Assembly (NCBI GenBank): GCA_902573325.1
Contig: CACGJH010000010.1
Coordinates: 1 to 51,997 of the forward strand
Reading direction: 5' to 3'
DNA length: 51,997 bases
Source: an uncultured Alphaproteobacteria bacterium
GTDB taxonomy: Bacteria; Pseudomonadota; Alphaproteobacteria; HIMB59; GCA-002718135
Below, piece after piece: positions 1-10,600 of this stretch (positions within the stretch are counted from its first letter, which is position 1; each line of letters opens with the position of its first letter). The position numbers were made by a program, and so were the translations under genes. The notes under the pieces are model-generated. The model was not told where the DNA came from. It did not search any database and worked only from the letters and a program-made list of their open reading frames with translations.

Positions 1-73
1 CAATAAAATAATTATAAATATTTAGAGCTTTAGAGATTTCTTTTTCTGTAAAATTATATTTTTTTACCTTCAT
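1..73 (-). CDS. N-terminus of an unidentified protein, cut by the window edge
   Basis: An open frame starts at an ATG at 73-71 on the minus strand and stays open to base 1, giving 24 residues that begin MKVKKYNFTEKEI. A good Shine-Dalgarno sequence (AGGAG, antisense of about 79-83) lies a few bases before the ATG and supports this start. The piece is Lys/Asn/Tyr-rich with no motif I recognise. I do not assign a function. It is transcribed away from the tRNA-Val gene. Confidence 0.55.
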   Translation of the reverse strand, partial: MKVKKYNFTEKEISKALNIYNYFI

Positions 74-269
74 TTATCTCCTAATTTCAATAATCAATTG
101 TATGAATAATTCTAAACTCTGAATATTATTTAATAAAAAATTGATCAATATGTTTATAATTTATTTACTTAATTAATGATTAAAAAAGGTTAAATTAAGT
201 AAAATATTAAAATCTTATACAAGCTTTCAATTATTGCTTTAGCTTTAAAAGTCATTATATTTCAAATAC

Positions 270-275
270 TATAAT
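270..275 (+). promoter_or_regulatory. Putative -10 box for tRNA-Val
   Basis: A perfect TATAAT lies 15 bases before the first tRNA base, a usual distance for a stable-RNA promoter. No convincing -35 hexamer is visible at 16-18 bp spacing, and the surroundings are so AT-rich that chance occurrence is likely. The rest of 84-290 shows no open frame or structured element that I can support. Confidence 0.35.
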
Positions 276-290
276 TAAATAAAATTACTT

Positions 291-365
291 GGGTGTGTAG
301 CTCAGCGGTAGAGCACTGCCTCGACACGGCAGGGGTCACAGGTTCAATCCCTGTCACACCCACCA
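291..365 (+). tRNA. tRNA-Val (anticodon GAC)
   Basis: A full 75-nt cloverleaf can be folded. The acceptor stem GGGTGTG pairs with CACACCC. The D arm is GCTC/GAGC, the anticodon stem CTGCC/GGCAG encloses the loop TCGACAC, and the T arm is ACAGG/CCTGT with loop TTCAATC. CCA is encoded. Loop positions 34-36 read GAC, which decodes GUC/GUU valine codons. Position 33 is C rather than the near-universal U. The gene stands alone between a divergent unknown gene and a DUF2177 gene. Confidence 0.93.
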
Positions 366-419
366 TAGAAATTTTAATAAATATTCTTGAAATTTAATAA
401 TATGATATATTTATATTAT

Positions 420-830
420 ATGTTTAAATGTTTACTAGTAGCCACTCTAATTGCTTCACTGATTTTCTTAATAATAGATGTAATTTGGTTAAGCTTTGCT
501 ACAAAGTCTTTTTATAGACCGCTAATTGGTAACTTATTAACTGATAAACCTGTAATGTGGGCTGCCGCTCTTTTTTACATTTTATATGTCTTTGGTATGG
601 CTTTGGTTGTAATTCAACCTTGTATTGATTCTGGCAACTTAATCAAAACATTGTACACTGGCTTCATATTTGGTTTAGTTGCATATGGCACATATAACTT
701 AACAAATATGGCAGTACTTAAAGGATGGTCACCAACTGTTACTTTCGTAGACATGTTCTGGGGTGGTTCATTAACAGCTGTATCAGCTTCATCTGGATTA
801 TATTTAGCAAAAAAAATAGTACATTTTTAA
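420..830 (+). CDS. DUF2177 family inner-membrane protein
   Basis: This protein of about 136 residues has four predicted membrane helices. It carries the recognisable DUF2177 pattern: an early hydrophobic segment followed by DVIWL, then FYRPLIG, LADKP-like LTDKP, ALFYILYVFG, GLVAYGTYNLTN, LKGW and TFVDMFWGG. The family's function is unknown. I chose the ATG at 420 because family members usually start directly at the first helix. Upstream in-frame TTG (387) and ATG (402) codons would only add a short tail, and none of the three has a clear ribosome-binding site. Its 3' end overlaps the convergent prenyl synthase gene by 4 bases. Confidence 0.8.
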   Translation: MFKCLLVATLIASLIFLIIDVIWLSFATKSFYRPLIGNLLTDKPVMWAAALFYILYVFGMALVVIQPCIDSGNLIKTLYTGFIFGLVAYGTYNLTNMAVLKGWSPTVTFVDMFWGGSLTAVSASSGLYLAKKIVHF

Positions 831-1708
831 TTTAGTCGATCCATTCCAAATTTTATCATTTTTATTAGTATAGGGTTTTGATTTATTTTATTTTTATATT
901 TTTTTATAAAAGTATTAATTTTATTATTACACAAATCAGTAACTTGTTTTTCACCAATTAATTTTAGTAAGGTACTTTTTCCTTGCTCAACATCTTTACC
1001 TGGTGTTTTTCCAATTTTCTTAAAAGTTCCAATTTCATCGATTAAGTCATCTATAATTTGAAATATTAAACCAAATAACATTCCATAATCTTTTGCAAAT
1101 TGAATTTCTATTTTACTTTTATCTTTTAATATAAAAGGTGCAGAAAAAGAAAATTCAAATAACTTGCCAGTTTTTCTAGAATACATATCTAAAATTTTAT
1201 TTTTAGATAACTTTTTATTTTCATATTCTAAATCTAAAGCTTGACCAAGAGCTAATCCTTTATGTCCAATACACAAAGAAAGATAATTTATTAAATTTAA
1301 TCTAGAAATAACATTTTTATTTTTAAAATTTCCTGAGATTAATTCAAATGCTAAATCATGTAAAGCATCACCAGCTAATATTGCAGTAGCTTCATTAAAT
1401 TTTTTATGAGTACTTAATTTACCTCTTCTGTAATCATCATCATCCATTGATGGTAAATCATCGTGAATTAAGGAATACGAATGTATACATTCAATACATG
1501 AGGCTATGATAAAGGCATCATTTGATGAAATTTTTGCTATTTTTGCAGACTCCATTACTAAAAATGGCCTTATTCTTTTTCCTCCATTCATAGAGCCATA
1601 AAAGATTGCATTTGATAAACTTGATTTGTCTAGCTTATTTTTTAAGAGTTTTTTAAATTTAATATCAAACTTTCTTTTATTTGCATTTATTAACGTATTT
1701 AAGTTCAT
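827..1708 (-). CDS. ispA: Farnesyl/geranylgeranyl diphosphate synthase
   Basis: This trans-isoprenyl diphosphate synthase condenses isopentenyl diphosphate with allylic diphosphates to supply quinone, carotenoid and undecaprenol precursors. Both aspartate-rich metal sites are visible: the first as HDDLPSMDDDD at about residues 82-92 with the following RRGK, and the second as FQIIDDLID at about 216-224. GGKRIRP near residue 45 is the substrate-binding motif. The length of about 293 aa fits short-chain IspA enzymes. The ATG at 1708 is preferred over an in-frame TTG at 1717. The gene stands alone, convergent with the DUF2177 gene and divergent from guaC. C15 versus C20 product length cannot be settled by eye. 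Confidence 0.88.
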   Translation of the reverse strand: MNLNTLINANKRKFDIKFKKLLKNKLDKSSLSNAIFYGSMNGGKRIRPFLVMESAKIAKISSNDAFIIASCIECIHSYSLIHDDLPSMDDDDYRRGKLSTHKKFNEATAILAGDALHDLAFELISGNFKNKNVISRLNLINYLSLCIGHKGLALGQALDLEYENKKLSKNKILDMYSRKTGKLFEFSFSAPFILKDKSKIEIQFAKDYGMLFGLIFQIIDDLIDEIGTFKKIGKTPGKDVEQGKSTLLKLIGEKQVTDLCNNKINTFIKKYKNKINQNPILIKMIKFGMDRLN

Positions 1709-1770
1709 AGATAACAATTTATATTTGTTTTAATTTCTAAATTATTTAATACAAATATGCGAATGTATTT

Positions 1771-2808
1771 ATGAGAATCGAAGAAGAAATTAAACTTGAC
1801 TACTCAGATGTCCTTTTTAGACCAAAGAGAAGTACTTTAAAAAGTAGGAAAGATGTTGATTTGAATAGAAAATATACTTTTAAACACTCAAGATCATCAT
1901 GGAAAGGAATTCCAATTATAGCCTCTAATATGGATGGTGTTGGTGAAATAGATGTTGCAAAAAAACTAAGTTCTCACAAACTAATGACTGCTCTAACAAA
2001 ACAGCATGACATTAATCAAATAGGAACTATTTATAAAAGAAATATTTTCTTTGATTCTATTGCTCTTAGTTGCGGGACAAGTAAAGATAGTTACAATAGG
2101 TTAAATTCAATTCTAAAAAAATATCCAAAATTTAAATTTATCTGTATTGATGTTGCAAATGGTTATTCAGAAAATTTTAGTAATTTTGTTTCAGAAGTAA
2201 GAAAAAAATATCCAAAAAAAACTATTATTGCAGGTAATGTTGTTACTGCAGATATGACTCAAGAATTAGTATTAAGTGGGGCAGATATTGTTAAAGTTGG
2301 TATCGGTCCTGGAAGTGTATGTACCACTAGAATACAAACAGGAGTAGGGTATCCACAACTTAGTGCTGTAATGGAATGTGCTGACGCAGCTCATGGATTA
2401 GGAGCGCATATTATCGCTGATGGAGGATGTACTTGTCCTGGTGATGTTGCAAAAGGATTTGGTGCTGGTGCAGACTTTGTTATGCTTGGCGGAATGTTAG
2501 CAGGTCATAAGGAAGGTGGTGGTGATATAATTGAAAAAAATGGAACTAAATTTATCGAGTTTTATGGATCAAGTTCTGAAGAAGCAAATGAGAAACATTA
2601 TGGTGGTCTTGCAAACTATCGATCATCTGAAGGTAAAAAAGTTAAAATACAAATGAAGAATTCACTAGATAGTACAATTAGAGATATTCTTGGAGGTGTA
2701 CGAAGTAGTTGTACATACGTTGGCGCTTCATCATTGAAGCAGCTTAGTAAGTGTACTACATTTGTAAGAGTAAATAATCAGTATAATGACACTTTTGGGA
2801 AAGTGTAA
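1771..2808 (+). CDS. guaC: GMP reductase
   Basis: GMP reductase converts GMP to IMP and ammonia with NADPH in purine salvage. The 345-aa length matches GuaC (about 347 aa in E. coli) and is much shorter than IMP dehydrogenase, whose CBS domains are absent. The N-terminus [16 protein letters not shown] is typical of GuaC. The catalytic loop [11 protein letters not shown] places the nucleophilic Cys at 184, followed by [10 protein letters not shown] and the phosphate-binding [17 protein letters not shown]-terminal [12 protein letters not shown] is also characteristic. The gene is followed by the convergent gamma-glutamyltransferase gene with one spacer base. Confidence 0.93.
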   Translation: MRIEEEIKLDYSDVLFRPKRSTLKSRKDVDLNRKYTFKHSRSSWKGIPIIASNMDGVGEIDVAKKLSSHKLMTALTKQHDINQIGTIYKRNIFFDSIALSCGTSKDSYNRLNSILKKYPKFKFICIDVANGYSENFSNFVSEVRKKYPKKTIIAGNVVTADMTQELVLSGADIVKVGIGPGSVCTTRIQTGVGYPQLSAVMECADAAHGLGAHIIADGGCTCPGDVAKGFGAGADFVMLGGMLAGHKEGGGDIIEKNGTKFIEFYGSSSEEANEKHYGGLANYRSSEGKKVKIQMKNSLDSTIRDILGGVRSSCTYVGASSLKQLSKCTTFVRVNNQYNDTFGKV

Positions 2809-2809
2809 A

Positions 2810-4396
2810 TTAGTAACCTATTGCCATACCATCCTTTCGTGGATCTGACCCGCCAATAAGCACCCCATTTTTTCTATCTATTTTTATACATTGTCCACCG
2901 CCAATAGCATTTTTATTTGTTTTAATTTTATGACCAATATTCTTTAATTTTTTTACAATTTTATCATCTAATGAATTCTCAACATTTAAGAGACCATTTA
3001 GAGCAAATGCTCTAGGTAAATCCAAGCCTTCTTGTACTGTCATGTTATAGTCGATTATATTTTGAATCAAATGAGACTGACCAATAGGTTGATATTGCCC
3101 TCCCATAACTCCATAAGAATACAGGGTCTCATCATTTTTATTAGTTATTAACCCAGGGATAATTGTATGAAGTGGTCTTTTATGACTATCAATTGAGTTG
3201 GGGTGATCATCTTCTAATCTGAAATTTACACCTCTGTTTTGAAAAAGAATTCCTGTTTTATTACTTGTAATTCCACTTCCAAAGCCATGACATATTGAAT
3301 TAATAAATGATACTGAGTTCAAATCTTTATCTACAACACTTAAATATATTGTTTCAGGGTGAGAAGTAACAAAGCCCTTTTTTGAAGAACAAATTTTATT
3401 TTTATTTATTCTAGAACATAAAGAGCTTATATATTCATTACTTAAATAATCTTTTATATTTATATTATTAAAATTAGGATCACCAAATATTGTTTCCTTA
3501 ACCTCAAAACATATTTTAGAAATTTCAGCTTGAAGATGATACCTTTCAAAACTTGAAGGATTGTATTTTTTGATATTTAATTTCTCAGTCATTGCCATCA
3601 TCATCAAGACTACTAATCCAGGACTATTTAGAGGGCATTGATGGATCTTTATATTTCTATAGGAATTTGTAATTGTTTCTGAAAATAACGTTTTTTGATT
3701 GTAGAAGTCTTCTTCTGTATGCAGTCCTCCAAGTTTTTTTAGTGTCTTGACCATATCCTTAGTTATTTCACTTTGATAAAATCCTTTAATTTTATTTTTT
3801 GAGATGACTCTCAAAGTATTTGCTAAAGGAATATTTTTAAAAACTTCACCATAACTATAACTGAGATTTTTATTTAAAAATAATCTTTTAGAATTAGGAT
3901 TTTTTTTAAGTTTTGTTTCATTCTCTTTCCATGCAATAGCTTCAACTTCATGAACAGGAAATCCTCTTCTAGCAAAATTTTCTGCACCAGATAAAACTTC
4001 TTTAAAATCAATTCTTCCAAATTTTTCATGCATAGAACACCATGCATGAACTGATCCAGGAATAGTAACTGAATGCGGACTTGTTAAACCAATATTTTTA
4101 ATTTTATTATCTTTATAAAACTGTAAATTTGCTTTTTTTGGAGCAATTCCAGACCCATTTACAGCAATTGGTTTCTTCCCATTCATCGAAATAATTGCAA
4201 AGCAATCTCCGCCAATTCCTGTTGCACTAGGACATACTACAGCTTGAACAGCTGAAGCCGCAATAGCAGCATCAACAGCATTTCCACCTTTTTGTAGTAC
4301 ATTAATAGCCACCATGGAACTTAATGGATTTGATGTTGCCACCATACCATTTTGAGCTAAAACATTAGATCTTCCTGGGTAAGATAACTTTCTCAT
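2810..4396 (-). CDS. ggt: Gamma-glutamyltransferase family protein, no signal peptide
   Basis: This Ntn-hydrolase-fold protein (528 aa) belongs to the gamma-glutamyltranspeptidase family, which hydrolyses or transfers gamma-glutamyl groups after self-cleavage. [11 protein letters not shown] near residue 37 and GIGGDCFAI near 60 are typical of the large subunit. The predicted cleavage nucleophile is Thr349 in [11 protein letters not shown], aligning with the TTHYSVVD site of E. coli [15 protein letters not shown] supplies the small-subunit Gly-Gly, and the end [14 protein letters not shown] is characteristic. The N-terminus ([15 protein letters not shown]) has no signal peptide, so it probably acts in the cytoplasm like YwrD-type homologues. 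The true substrate could be another amide. Confidence 0.87.
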   Translation of the reverse strand: MRKLSYPGRSNVLAQNGMVATSNPLSSMVAINVLQKGGNAVDAAIAASAVQAVVCPSATGIGGDCFAIISMNGKKPIAVNGSGIAPKKANLQFYKDNKIKNIGLTSPHSVTIPGSVHAWCSMHEKFGRIDFKEVLSGAENFARRGFPVHEVEAIAWKENETKLKKNPNSKRLFLNKNLSYSYGEVFKNIPLANTLRVISKNKIKGFYQSEITKDMVKTLKKLGGLHTEEDFYNQKTLFSETITNSYRNIKIHQCPLNSPGLVVLMMMAMTEKLNIKKYNPSSFERYHLQAEISKICFEVKETIFGDPNFNNINIKDYLSNEYISSLCSRINKNKICSSKKGFVTSHPETIYLSVVDKDLNSVSFINSICHGFGSGITSNKTGILFQNRGVNFRLEDDHPNSIDSHKRPLHTIIPGLITNKNDETLYSYGVMGGQYQPIGQSHLIQNIIDYNMTVQEGLDLPRAFALNGLLNVENSLDDKIVKKLKNIGHKIKTNKNAIGGGQCIKIDRKNGVLIGGSDPRKDGMAIGY

Positions 4397-4453
4397 ATTA
4401 ATTTAGACAATATATGTTTGACAAAACAAATCCCAGAATTTAAAGCGCTTTTT

Positions 4454-4579
4454 ATGAAAGTTAAATGTTCATTAAAAACTGCCAAAACTAGAGATAAGGA
4501 TTGTAAAGTCGTTCGAAGAAAAGGTAGGATTTATGTAATCAATAAGAAAAATCCCAGAATGAAAGCCAGACAGGGATAA
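4454..4579 (+). CDS. rpmJ: 50S ribosomal protein L36
   Basis: A 41-codon gene encodes [20 protein letters not shown] and then [21 protein letters not shown]. This is the complete alphaproteobacterial type of L36: basic, with VVRRKGR-YVI-KKNPR-KARQG. Like other L36 proteins of this long form it keeps Cys5 and Cys17 but lacks the full four-ligand zinc ribbon. The gene stands outside the large ribosomal operons, as usual in Alphaproteobacteria. It ends one base before the convergent trxB stop. Confidence 0.95.
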   Translation: MKVKCSLKTAKTRDKDCKVVRRKGRIYVINKKNPRMKARQG

Positions 4580-5521
4580 TTAATTTTCCGCTATATATTT
4601 CTCAGCTTCTAAAGCAGCCATACAGCCCATACCAGCAGCAGTTACAGCCTGCCTATAAATTTTATCTTTTACATCCCCTGCTGCAAAGACTCCCTTAATA
4701 CTTGTTTCGGTACTATCAGGTTTAGTAATTATATAATTCTCCTCGTCCATTTTTAACTTATCAATAAAAAGTGAAGTAGCGGGATCATGTCCTATAGCTA
4801 TAAAAGCACCATTTACATCTATAGTTGTTTTGGTGCTATCTAATGTGTTCTCTAAAATAATTTTTTTTAATGTATTTGGATTTTCTTCTCCAATGAACTC
4901 AGAAACCTTACTATTCCAAATTACTTCAATTTTTTTATTGTTAAATAGTCTTTCTTGTAAAATTTTTTCAGCTCGTAAACTATCTCTTCTGTGGATTAAC
5001 AAAACCTTAGAAGCAAATTTAGTTAAAAACATTGCTTCCTCTACTGCACTATTACCTCCACCAATCACTGCTACTTGCTGATCTTTGAAGAAAAACCCAT
5101 CACAAGTTGCACAAGCAGAAATACCAAATCCTTTAAATTTTTTTTCACTTTCCAAATTCAGCCATCTAGCCTGAGCACCTGTTGCAATAATTATCGATTT
5201 GGATACAAATTCTTTGCCTGACTCAGTTTTGGAAGTAAATGGATTTTTTTCAAAATCAACTGAAGTTACAATATCATTATGAAAGATAGTTCCTACTTTT
5301 ACTGCTTGTTCTTTCATTTGTTCCATAAGCCAAGGACCCTGAATTACATTTTCAAATCCTGGATAGTTTTCTACATCGGTAGTGATGGTTAGCTGACCTC
5401 CTGGTTCTAAACCTGAAACTAAATGCGGTTTTAAATTTGCTCTTGCTGCATAGATTGCAGCAGTATAGCCTGCTGGTCCAGAGCCAATAATTAAGACATC
5501 ATTTTCTATTTTTTCAGTCAT
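4580..5521 (-). CDS. trxB: Thioredoxin reductase
   Basis: This NADPH- and FAD-dependent enzyme (313 aa) reduces thioredoxin. The N-terminal FAD site is IIGSGPAGYTAAIYAARA at about residues 11-28. The redox pair is Cys137/Cys140 in ACATCDGFFF, and the NADPH-binding motif VIGGGNSAVEEAMFL follows. The C-terminal GVFAAGDVKDKIYRQAVTAAG closes the FAD site. The length and motif order match classical low-molecular-weight bacterial TrxB. It lies downstream of the greA/ELM1/2OG oxygenase group on the same strand, 17 bases after the oxygenase gene, so it is upstream-fed by that transcript or has its own promoter in the short gap. Confidence 0.96.
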   Translation of the reverse strand: MTEKIENDVLIIGSGPAGYTAAIYAARANLKPHLVSGLEPGGQLTITTDVENYPGFENVIQGPWLMEQMKEQAVKVGTIFHNDIVTSVDFEKNPFTSKTESGKEFVSKSIIIATGAQARWLNLESEKKFKGFGISACATCDGFFFKDQQVAVIGGGNSAVEEAMFLTKFASKVLLIHRRDSLRAEKILQERLFNNKKIEVIWNSKVSEFIGEENPNTLKKIILENTLDSTKTTIDVNGAFIAIGHDPATSLFIDKLKMDEENYIITKPDSTETSIKGVFAAGDVKDKIYRQAVTAAGMGCMAALEAEKYIAEN

Positions 5522-5538
5522 ATTATTAAATTAATAAT

Positions 5539-6159
5539 TTAAGCATTTTTTTCAACTGGCCAATCTGTATTAAAAGTAACATAATTTATTTGAATACATC
5601 TTCTTTCTTTTTGAATTTCTTTTAATTCAAGCCCATGCCAAGTATCATCCCCTGAAGAAAAAAAATAACCACTATTATGAACATATTTAATTGTTTTAAC
5701 TAATTCAAAATTTTTATCATATAGGTCGGTACCCAAATTTGACGCTTCATTATATGGGTTAGCCCAAACCATCATAGTCATTAATTTTTCTGAAATATCT
5801 TTGTGTGGTTTTAACCAAAATCCTTTTTTATCTCCGATTACTTCTAATCTGACATATGAATTTGATAAATCTTTATCAATTATTTTCGATATTTTGTTTA
5901 CCATTTCTTTGCTTTGTAAAGACTGAATTAATTTTGTTAGATATGGAAAATTTTGACAATTATTTTTTGTTATAAAAAGTCTTAATTTACCATCAACTCC
6001 CTGTCCTGTATGATCGGCAGCTCTTGTCCCATCGTACATTCTGTCTCCTGACGGAATATTACTATAGGAAATTTCATCTAATGCGCCTTCTTCTAAACAA
6101 TTACTAAATACCCAGTGATTAAAGGGAAAATCTGAATGAGTTAAGTTCTCAAGATTCAT
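5539..6159 (-). CDS. 2OG-Fe(II) oxygenase family protein
   Basis: This 206-aa protein shows the facial triad of a double-stranded beta-helix Fe(II)/2-oxoglutarate oxygenase. It has H119-K-D121 in KPHKDISEK, a distal H175 in DDTWHGLEL and a 2-oxoglutarate-anchoring Arg at 186 or 187 in KERRCIQINYV. Small proteins of this type are common in marine Alphaproteobacteria, often beside surface-polysaccharide genes, but their substrate is unknown. Its start overlaps the end of the upstream ELM1-family gene by 11 bases, so the two are probably co-transcribed and translationally coupled. Confidence 0.75.
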   Translation of the reverse strand: MNLENLTHSDFPFNHWVFSNCLEEGALDEISYSNIPSGDRMYDGTRAADHTGQGVDGKLRLFITKNNCQNFPYLTKLIQSLQSKEMVNKISKIIDKDLSNSYVRLEVIGDKKGFWLKPHKDISEKLMTMMVWANPYNEASNLGTDLYDKNFELVKTIKYVHNSGYFFSSGDDTWHGLELKEIQKERRCIQINYVTFNTDWPVEKNA

Positions 6160-7102
6160 TTTTCCTTTCTATAATTCTTTTTTTTATAATTCCAGCAATT
6201 CTTTTGCTTTCTTCTAGTTTCGTATATGTCCAATTTTCTAATTTATCTAAAGTATTAAAATCTCTTGTTATATTCATTTTTTTAAATTCTTCATGGAATC
6301 TTATAAATCTTTTACTTTTTCTCTTCATTGGTAATTGATAAACATAAATTGGCTTACCAGATATGCTTGCTTCAGAAATCATAGAGGTTGAGTCTGAAGT
6401 AATAATAAAATAACTGGAATTAAAAATAGCAAATTCGTATGGATTCTTTCCTTCTCCAAGCCACAATGTAGACATACTGCTCAATTCTTTTTTCAAAATA
6501 TGCTTAATTTCATTATTTGTTCTTCTCGAGGTAAGAATTAAAATTTCATTATTGTGAGACTTTAATTTTTTTATTCTTTTACAAAGATCTATAGTATTTT
6601 CTTTTGAGAAATTATAATGATTATTTTCACCTCCAATAATACATGCGATCAAATTTTTTGTATTAATTTCATAATGATCTTTCAAATTATTAAATTGTTT
6701 AAAATGATGTATTGCACCCGAAGTATTAATTATATTGTCACCATATAAACCATCATGATTTGGAGCTATAACATAAGAAAAGTTTTTTGAAGAAATTTTT
6801 GGGTTTTGAATATGAATATTAATAATATTTGGATATTTTTTTTTAAGATAGATTGATAGGTAAACACTTTTTCTTCCACAACTGATAACTAAATCAGGTA
6901 TCTCACCTATTGGTAACTTATTTTTAAATATCCAATTAAAAATAGGAAGTATCCCAGGCTGTAATTTATTCCAAGGAAAAATTATTTCAGTTTTAATCTC
7001 CTTTATATTTCCACTCAATTCATTTGCCAGACCTTTAGTTTGACTTATCATCCCTTGTGAACCATCAGTTAATGACCAAATTTTAGGATTATCTATATTC
7101 AA
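6149..7102 (-). CDS. ELM1 (mitochondrial fission) family protein, putative glycosyltransferase fold
   Basis: This 317-aa member of the ELM1 family (formerly DUF1022) is found in Alphaproteobacteria and plant mitochondria. Visible family marks are WSLTDGSQGMISQTKGLA at the N-terminus, PDLVISCGRKSV at about 90, HIQNPKIS, and the C-terminal TSDSTSMISEASISGKPIYVY, which resembles the nucleotide-sugar site of GT-B glycosyltransferases. The bacterial function is not established, and cell-envelope glycosylation is only a guess. It is the middle gene of a tightly packed run: its first codon overlaps greA's last bases by 4, and its end overlaps the oxygenase gene by 11. Confidence 0.82.
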   Translation of the reverse strand: MNIDNPKIWSLTDGSQGMISQTKGLANELSGNIKEIKTEIIFPWNKLQPGILPIFNWIFKNKLPIGEIPDLVISCGRKSVYLSIYLKKKYPNIINIHIQNPKISSKNFSYVIAPNHDGLYGDNIINTSGAIHHFKQFNNLKDHYEINTKNLIACIIGGENNHYNFSKENTIDLCKRIKKLKSHNNEILILTSRRTNNEIKHILKKELSSMSTLWLGEGKNPYEFAIFNSSYFIITSDSTSMISEASISGKPIYVYQLPMKRKSKRFIRFHEEFKKMNITRDFNTLDKLENWTYTKLEESKRIAGIIKKRIIERKNES

Positions 7103-7572
7103 ATGTATTTTACTGATAATATTGTATAACTTTTTAAACCTTTTGGACTGTTGATTTCAACATTCTCTTCTTCTGTTTTACCAATCAAGCCTCTTGCTAA
7201 AGGACTAGTAATTGAAAGTTTTTTATTTTCAATATCTGATTCATATTCCCCAACAATTTGATATTGTTGTTTTTCTCCACTTTCATCATCTTCTATTTCA
7301 ACTGTTGCACCAAACTTTATATCGTCACCTTCAACAGATTTAACATCTATTACCTCTGCTTTACTAATAGCACTCTCTAAATCTATAATTCTTCCTTCAA
7401 TTAAACTTTGCTGTTCTTTAGCATATTGATATTCTGCATTTTCGGATAAATCACCGTGGCTTCTAGCTTCGGCAATTGCTTCAATTATTTTTGGTCTATC
7501 CTCAGAGGTTAATTTTTTTAATTCATCTTGTAATTTTGTATAACCCTCAACAGTCATAGGAATTTTATTCAT
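7099..7572 (-). CDS. greA: Transcription elongation factor GreA
   Basis: GreA rescues backtracked RNA polymerase by stimulating transcript cleavage. The N-terminal coiled coil is clear (MNKIPMTVEGYTKLQDELKK, then EAIAEARSHGDLSENAEYQY with the acidic tip residues). It is followed by the FKBP-like domain with ITSPLARGLIGKTEEENVEI. The ATG at 7572 is chosen over the ATG two codons upstream because MNKIPMT aligns with the conserved GreA start. The gene follows carB by 41 bases, a conserved alphaproteobacterial arrangement. Confidence 0.95.
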   Translation of the reverse strand: MNKIPMTVEGYTKLQDELKKLTSEDRPKIIEAIAEARSHGDLSENAEYQYAKEQQSLIEGRIIDLESAISKAEVIDVKSVEGDDIKFGATVEIEDDESGEKQQYQIVGEYESDIENKKLSITSPLARGLIGKTEEENVEINSPKGLKSYTILSVKYI

Positions 7573-7612
7573 AAACATATGATGATTTATTTATTTTTTA
7601 TAGTCAATAAAA

Positions 7613-10600
7613 TTAATTTATAGTTTGAAGACTTTTTATTGTAAATTCTTGAGTTTTCATATGTTCAATCGCATCTACAGCAACTTTTGCTCCAGCTATT
7701 GTCGTATAATATGGAATATTATACATTAATGATGTCCTTCTAATACTATAGCTATCTCTAATAGATGATTGAGTTTTTGTTGTATTAATTACAAGCTGAA
7801 TTTCATTATTAATCAATGAGTCAACTACATGAGGATTACCTTCTTTTACTTTATTTACTATTTTTGTCTTGATGTTATTAGTGTTTAAATATTCAGCAGT
7901 CCCTTTTGTTGCAAGTAGATTAAAATCTAATTCTTTTAACTTTTGTGCTATCTCAATAATAAACTTTTTATTATCATTATCTATTGAGATAAATACTGTC
8001 CCTTTAGAAGGAAGAATATTACCACAGGCTATTTGACTCTTTATATAGGAAGATAAAAAGGTTTCATCTATTCCCATAACTTCTCCCGTAGATTTCATCT
8101 CAGGACCTAATATTAAATCAACTCCATCAAATTTATTGAAAGGAAAGACGGATTCTTTAACATTAAAATTTTTTAATTCATTAATTTTATATTCATTCAA
8201 AATAGTATTAAGATTTTCACCAACCATTACTTTTGCGGCAATTTTTGCGATTGGAATACCTTTTGATTTGGCCACAAATGGTACAGTCCTGCTGGCTCTA
8301 GGGTTTACTTCTAAAACATATATTTTTTTATTTTTAATTGCTAATTGAGTATTCATTAATCCAACAACATTAATTTCATTGGCAATTTTTGATACCCATT
8401 CAATAATTTTATTCTGAGTTTCTGTATTAACTGAATAGGGAGGTAAGGAGCAGGCACTATCTCCTGAGTGAATTCCTGCTTCTTCGATGTGTTCCATAAT
8501 CCCAGCAACATATATTTCACCATTTTTATCTCTAATTATATCTACATCTATTTCTTTGGCATTCTCAAGGTATTCATCGATTAAAATTACGCTATTTGAA
8601 GAAACTTCGAGAGCTTCATTAGAAAATGATTTTAAACTTTCTTTATCATATGCGATTTGCATAGCTCTTCCTCCAAGTACATATGAGGGTCTGACTAAAA
8701 CAGGATATCCAATTTCATCAGCTTTTTCTAAAGTTTGAGCTACCGTATTTGCAAAAGCATTTTTTGGTTGAGCAATTTTTAGTTTAATTAATATTTCACT
8801 AAATCTATCTCTATCCTCAGCTAAATCTATTGCCTCAGTTGAAGTACCTATAACTTTTATTCCAGCCTCTTCTATTTCTTTTGCAATTTTTAAAGGAGTC
8901 TGACCTCCAAATTGAACTAATACACCAAGAACATTTCCATTACTTTTTTCTTTATTGTAAATTTCAATAACACTTTCAGCTGAAAGTGGTTCAAAATAAA
9001 GTCTATCAGCAGTATCATAGTCAGTTGAAACTGTTTCTGGGTTACAATTTATCATTATTGTTTCAATGCCCTTTTCTTTTAAAGCATAGACAGCATGCAC
9101 ACAGCAATAATCAAATTCGATTCCTTGACCTATTCTATTAGGACCACCTCCAAGAATTATTACTTTGTCTTTTGATGTAGGATTTGCCTCACAGAATTTA
9201 GTATTTTCAAAATCCCAATCATAAGTGGAATAAAGATATGGAGTTTTAGAACTAAATTCACCTGCACAGGTATCTACAAGTCTGAAGACAGGATTAATAT
9301 CGTTATTATTTCGAAATTTTCTTAATTCCTTTTCTTCAAGATTTAATATTAAGGAGATTTTACTATCCGAGAAGCCTATTTTTTTTGCGTATAATATAAT
9401 ATCTTTTTTTAGACCTTTTTCTTTTAAGATTTTTTCAAAATCAATTATTGTTTTAATTTGGTATAAAAACCATTTATCATATTTTGTAATTTTATTTATT
9501 TCATCAACTGTTAATCCAATCCTAAGCGCTTCTCCAACAACTAACAAGCGTTGAGAGGTTTGTGTTTTAAGTTCATTCAAAATTGCATTTTTATTATTTG
9601 AGCTAAGTTTTGGTTTATCAAAGCCAGTTAGACCGTACTCAAGAGAATTAAACCCCTTTTGAATTGATTCATTAAAAGATCTACCTATACTCATTGCTTC
9701 TCCAACCGATTTCATGGATGTAGTTAAGTCAGAATTAGCACCAACAAATTTTTCAAAAGTAAATCTTGGGATTTTAGTTACAACATAATCAATAGTTGGT
9801 TCAAAACTTGCGGGTGTTGTTGTAGTAATATCATTTTCAAGTTCATCCAAAGTGTATCCTACAGCTAATTTTGCAGCAATTTTTGCTATTGGAAAACCTG
9901 TAGCTTTTGATGCTAATGCAGAAGATCTACTAACTCTTGGATTCATTTCAATTACATTAATTTCTCCATCGTCAGGATTTATTGCAAATTGAACATTTGA
10001 CCCGCCAGTGTCTACACCGATTTTTCTTAGAACCTTAATGCTAGCATTTCTTAAAATTTGATATTCTTTATCAGTTAATGTTAAGGATGGAGCTACTGTA
10101 ATGCTATCTCCAGTATGAACACCCATTGGATCAACATTTTCAATTGAGCAAACAATAATACAATTATCTTTATTATCTCTAACAACTTCCATTTCAAATT
10201 CTTTCCAACCTGAAACAGACTTTTCAATAAGTATCTGATTTGTTGGGCTAGCATTTAAACCCCTATTACATAAATCAATAAAACCCTCATCATCATAGGC
10301 AACACCACCTCCGGTACCTCCAAGTGTAAAACTTGGTCTAATGACAAGAGGTAAATTTAATTCATTTTTTACTCTTTTTGACTCTTCAATTGTTTTAACG
10401 ACGTAACTTTTAGGACAGCTTAGACCAATTTCTTTCATTGCATCTTTAAATTTTTGCCTATCCTCAGCTAATTCTATTGCTGTCGGATTTGCTCCAATCA
10501 TTTTTACTCCGTGTTTTTCAAGTATACGATTATTAAAAAGCTCCATTGAAACGTTTAAAGCAGTTTGCCCTCCCATAGTTGGTAGAAGAGCATCTGGTTT

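Noticed and set aside
4830-5081. 83-codon plus-strand frame within trxB
   Set aside because: Lies wholly inside a well-supported gene on the other strand, with no recognisable motif.
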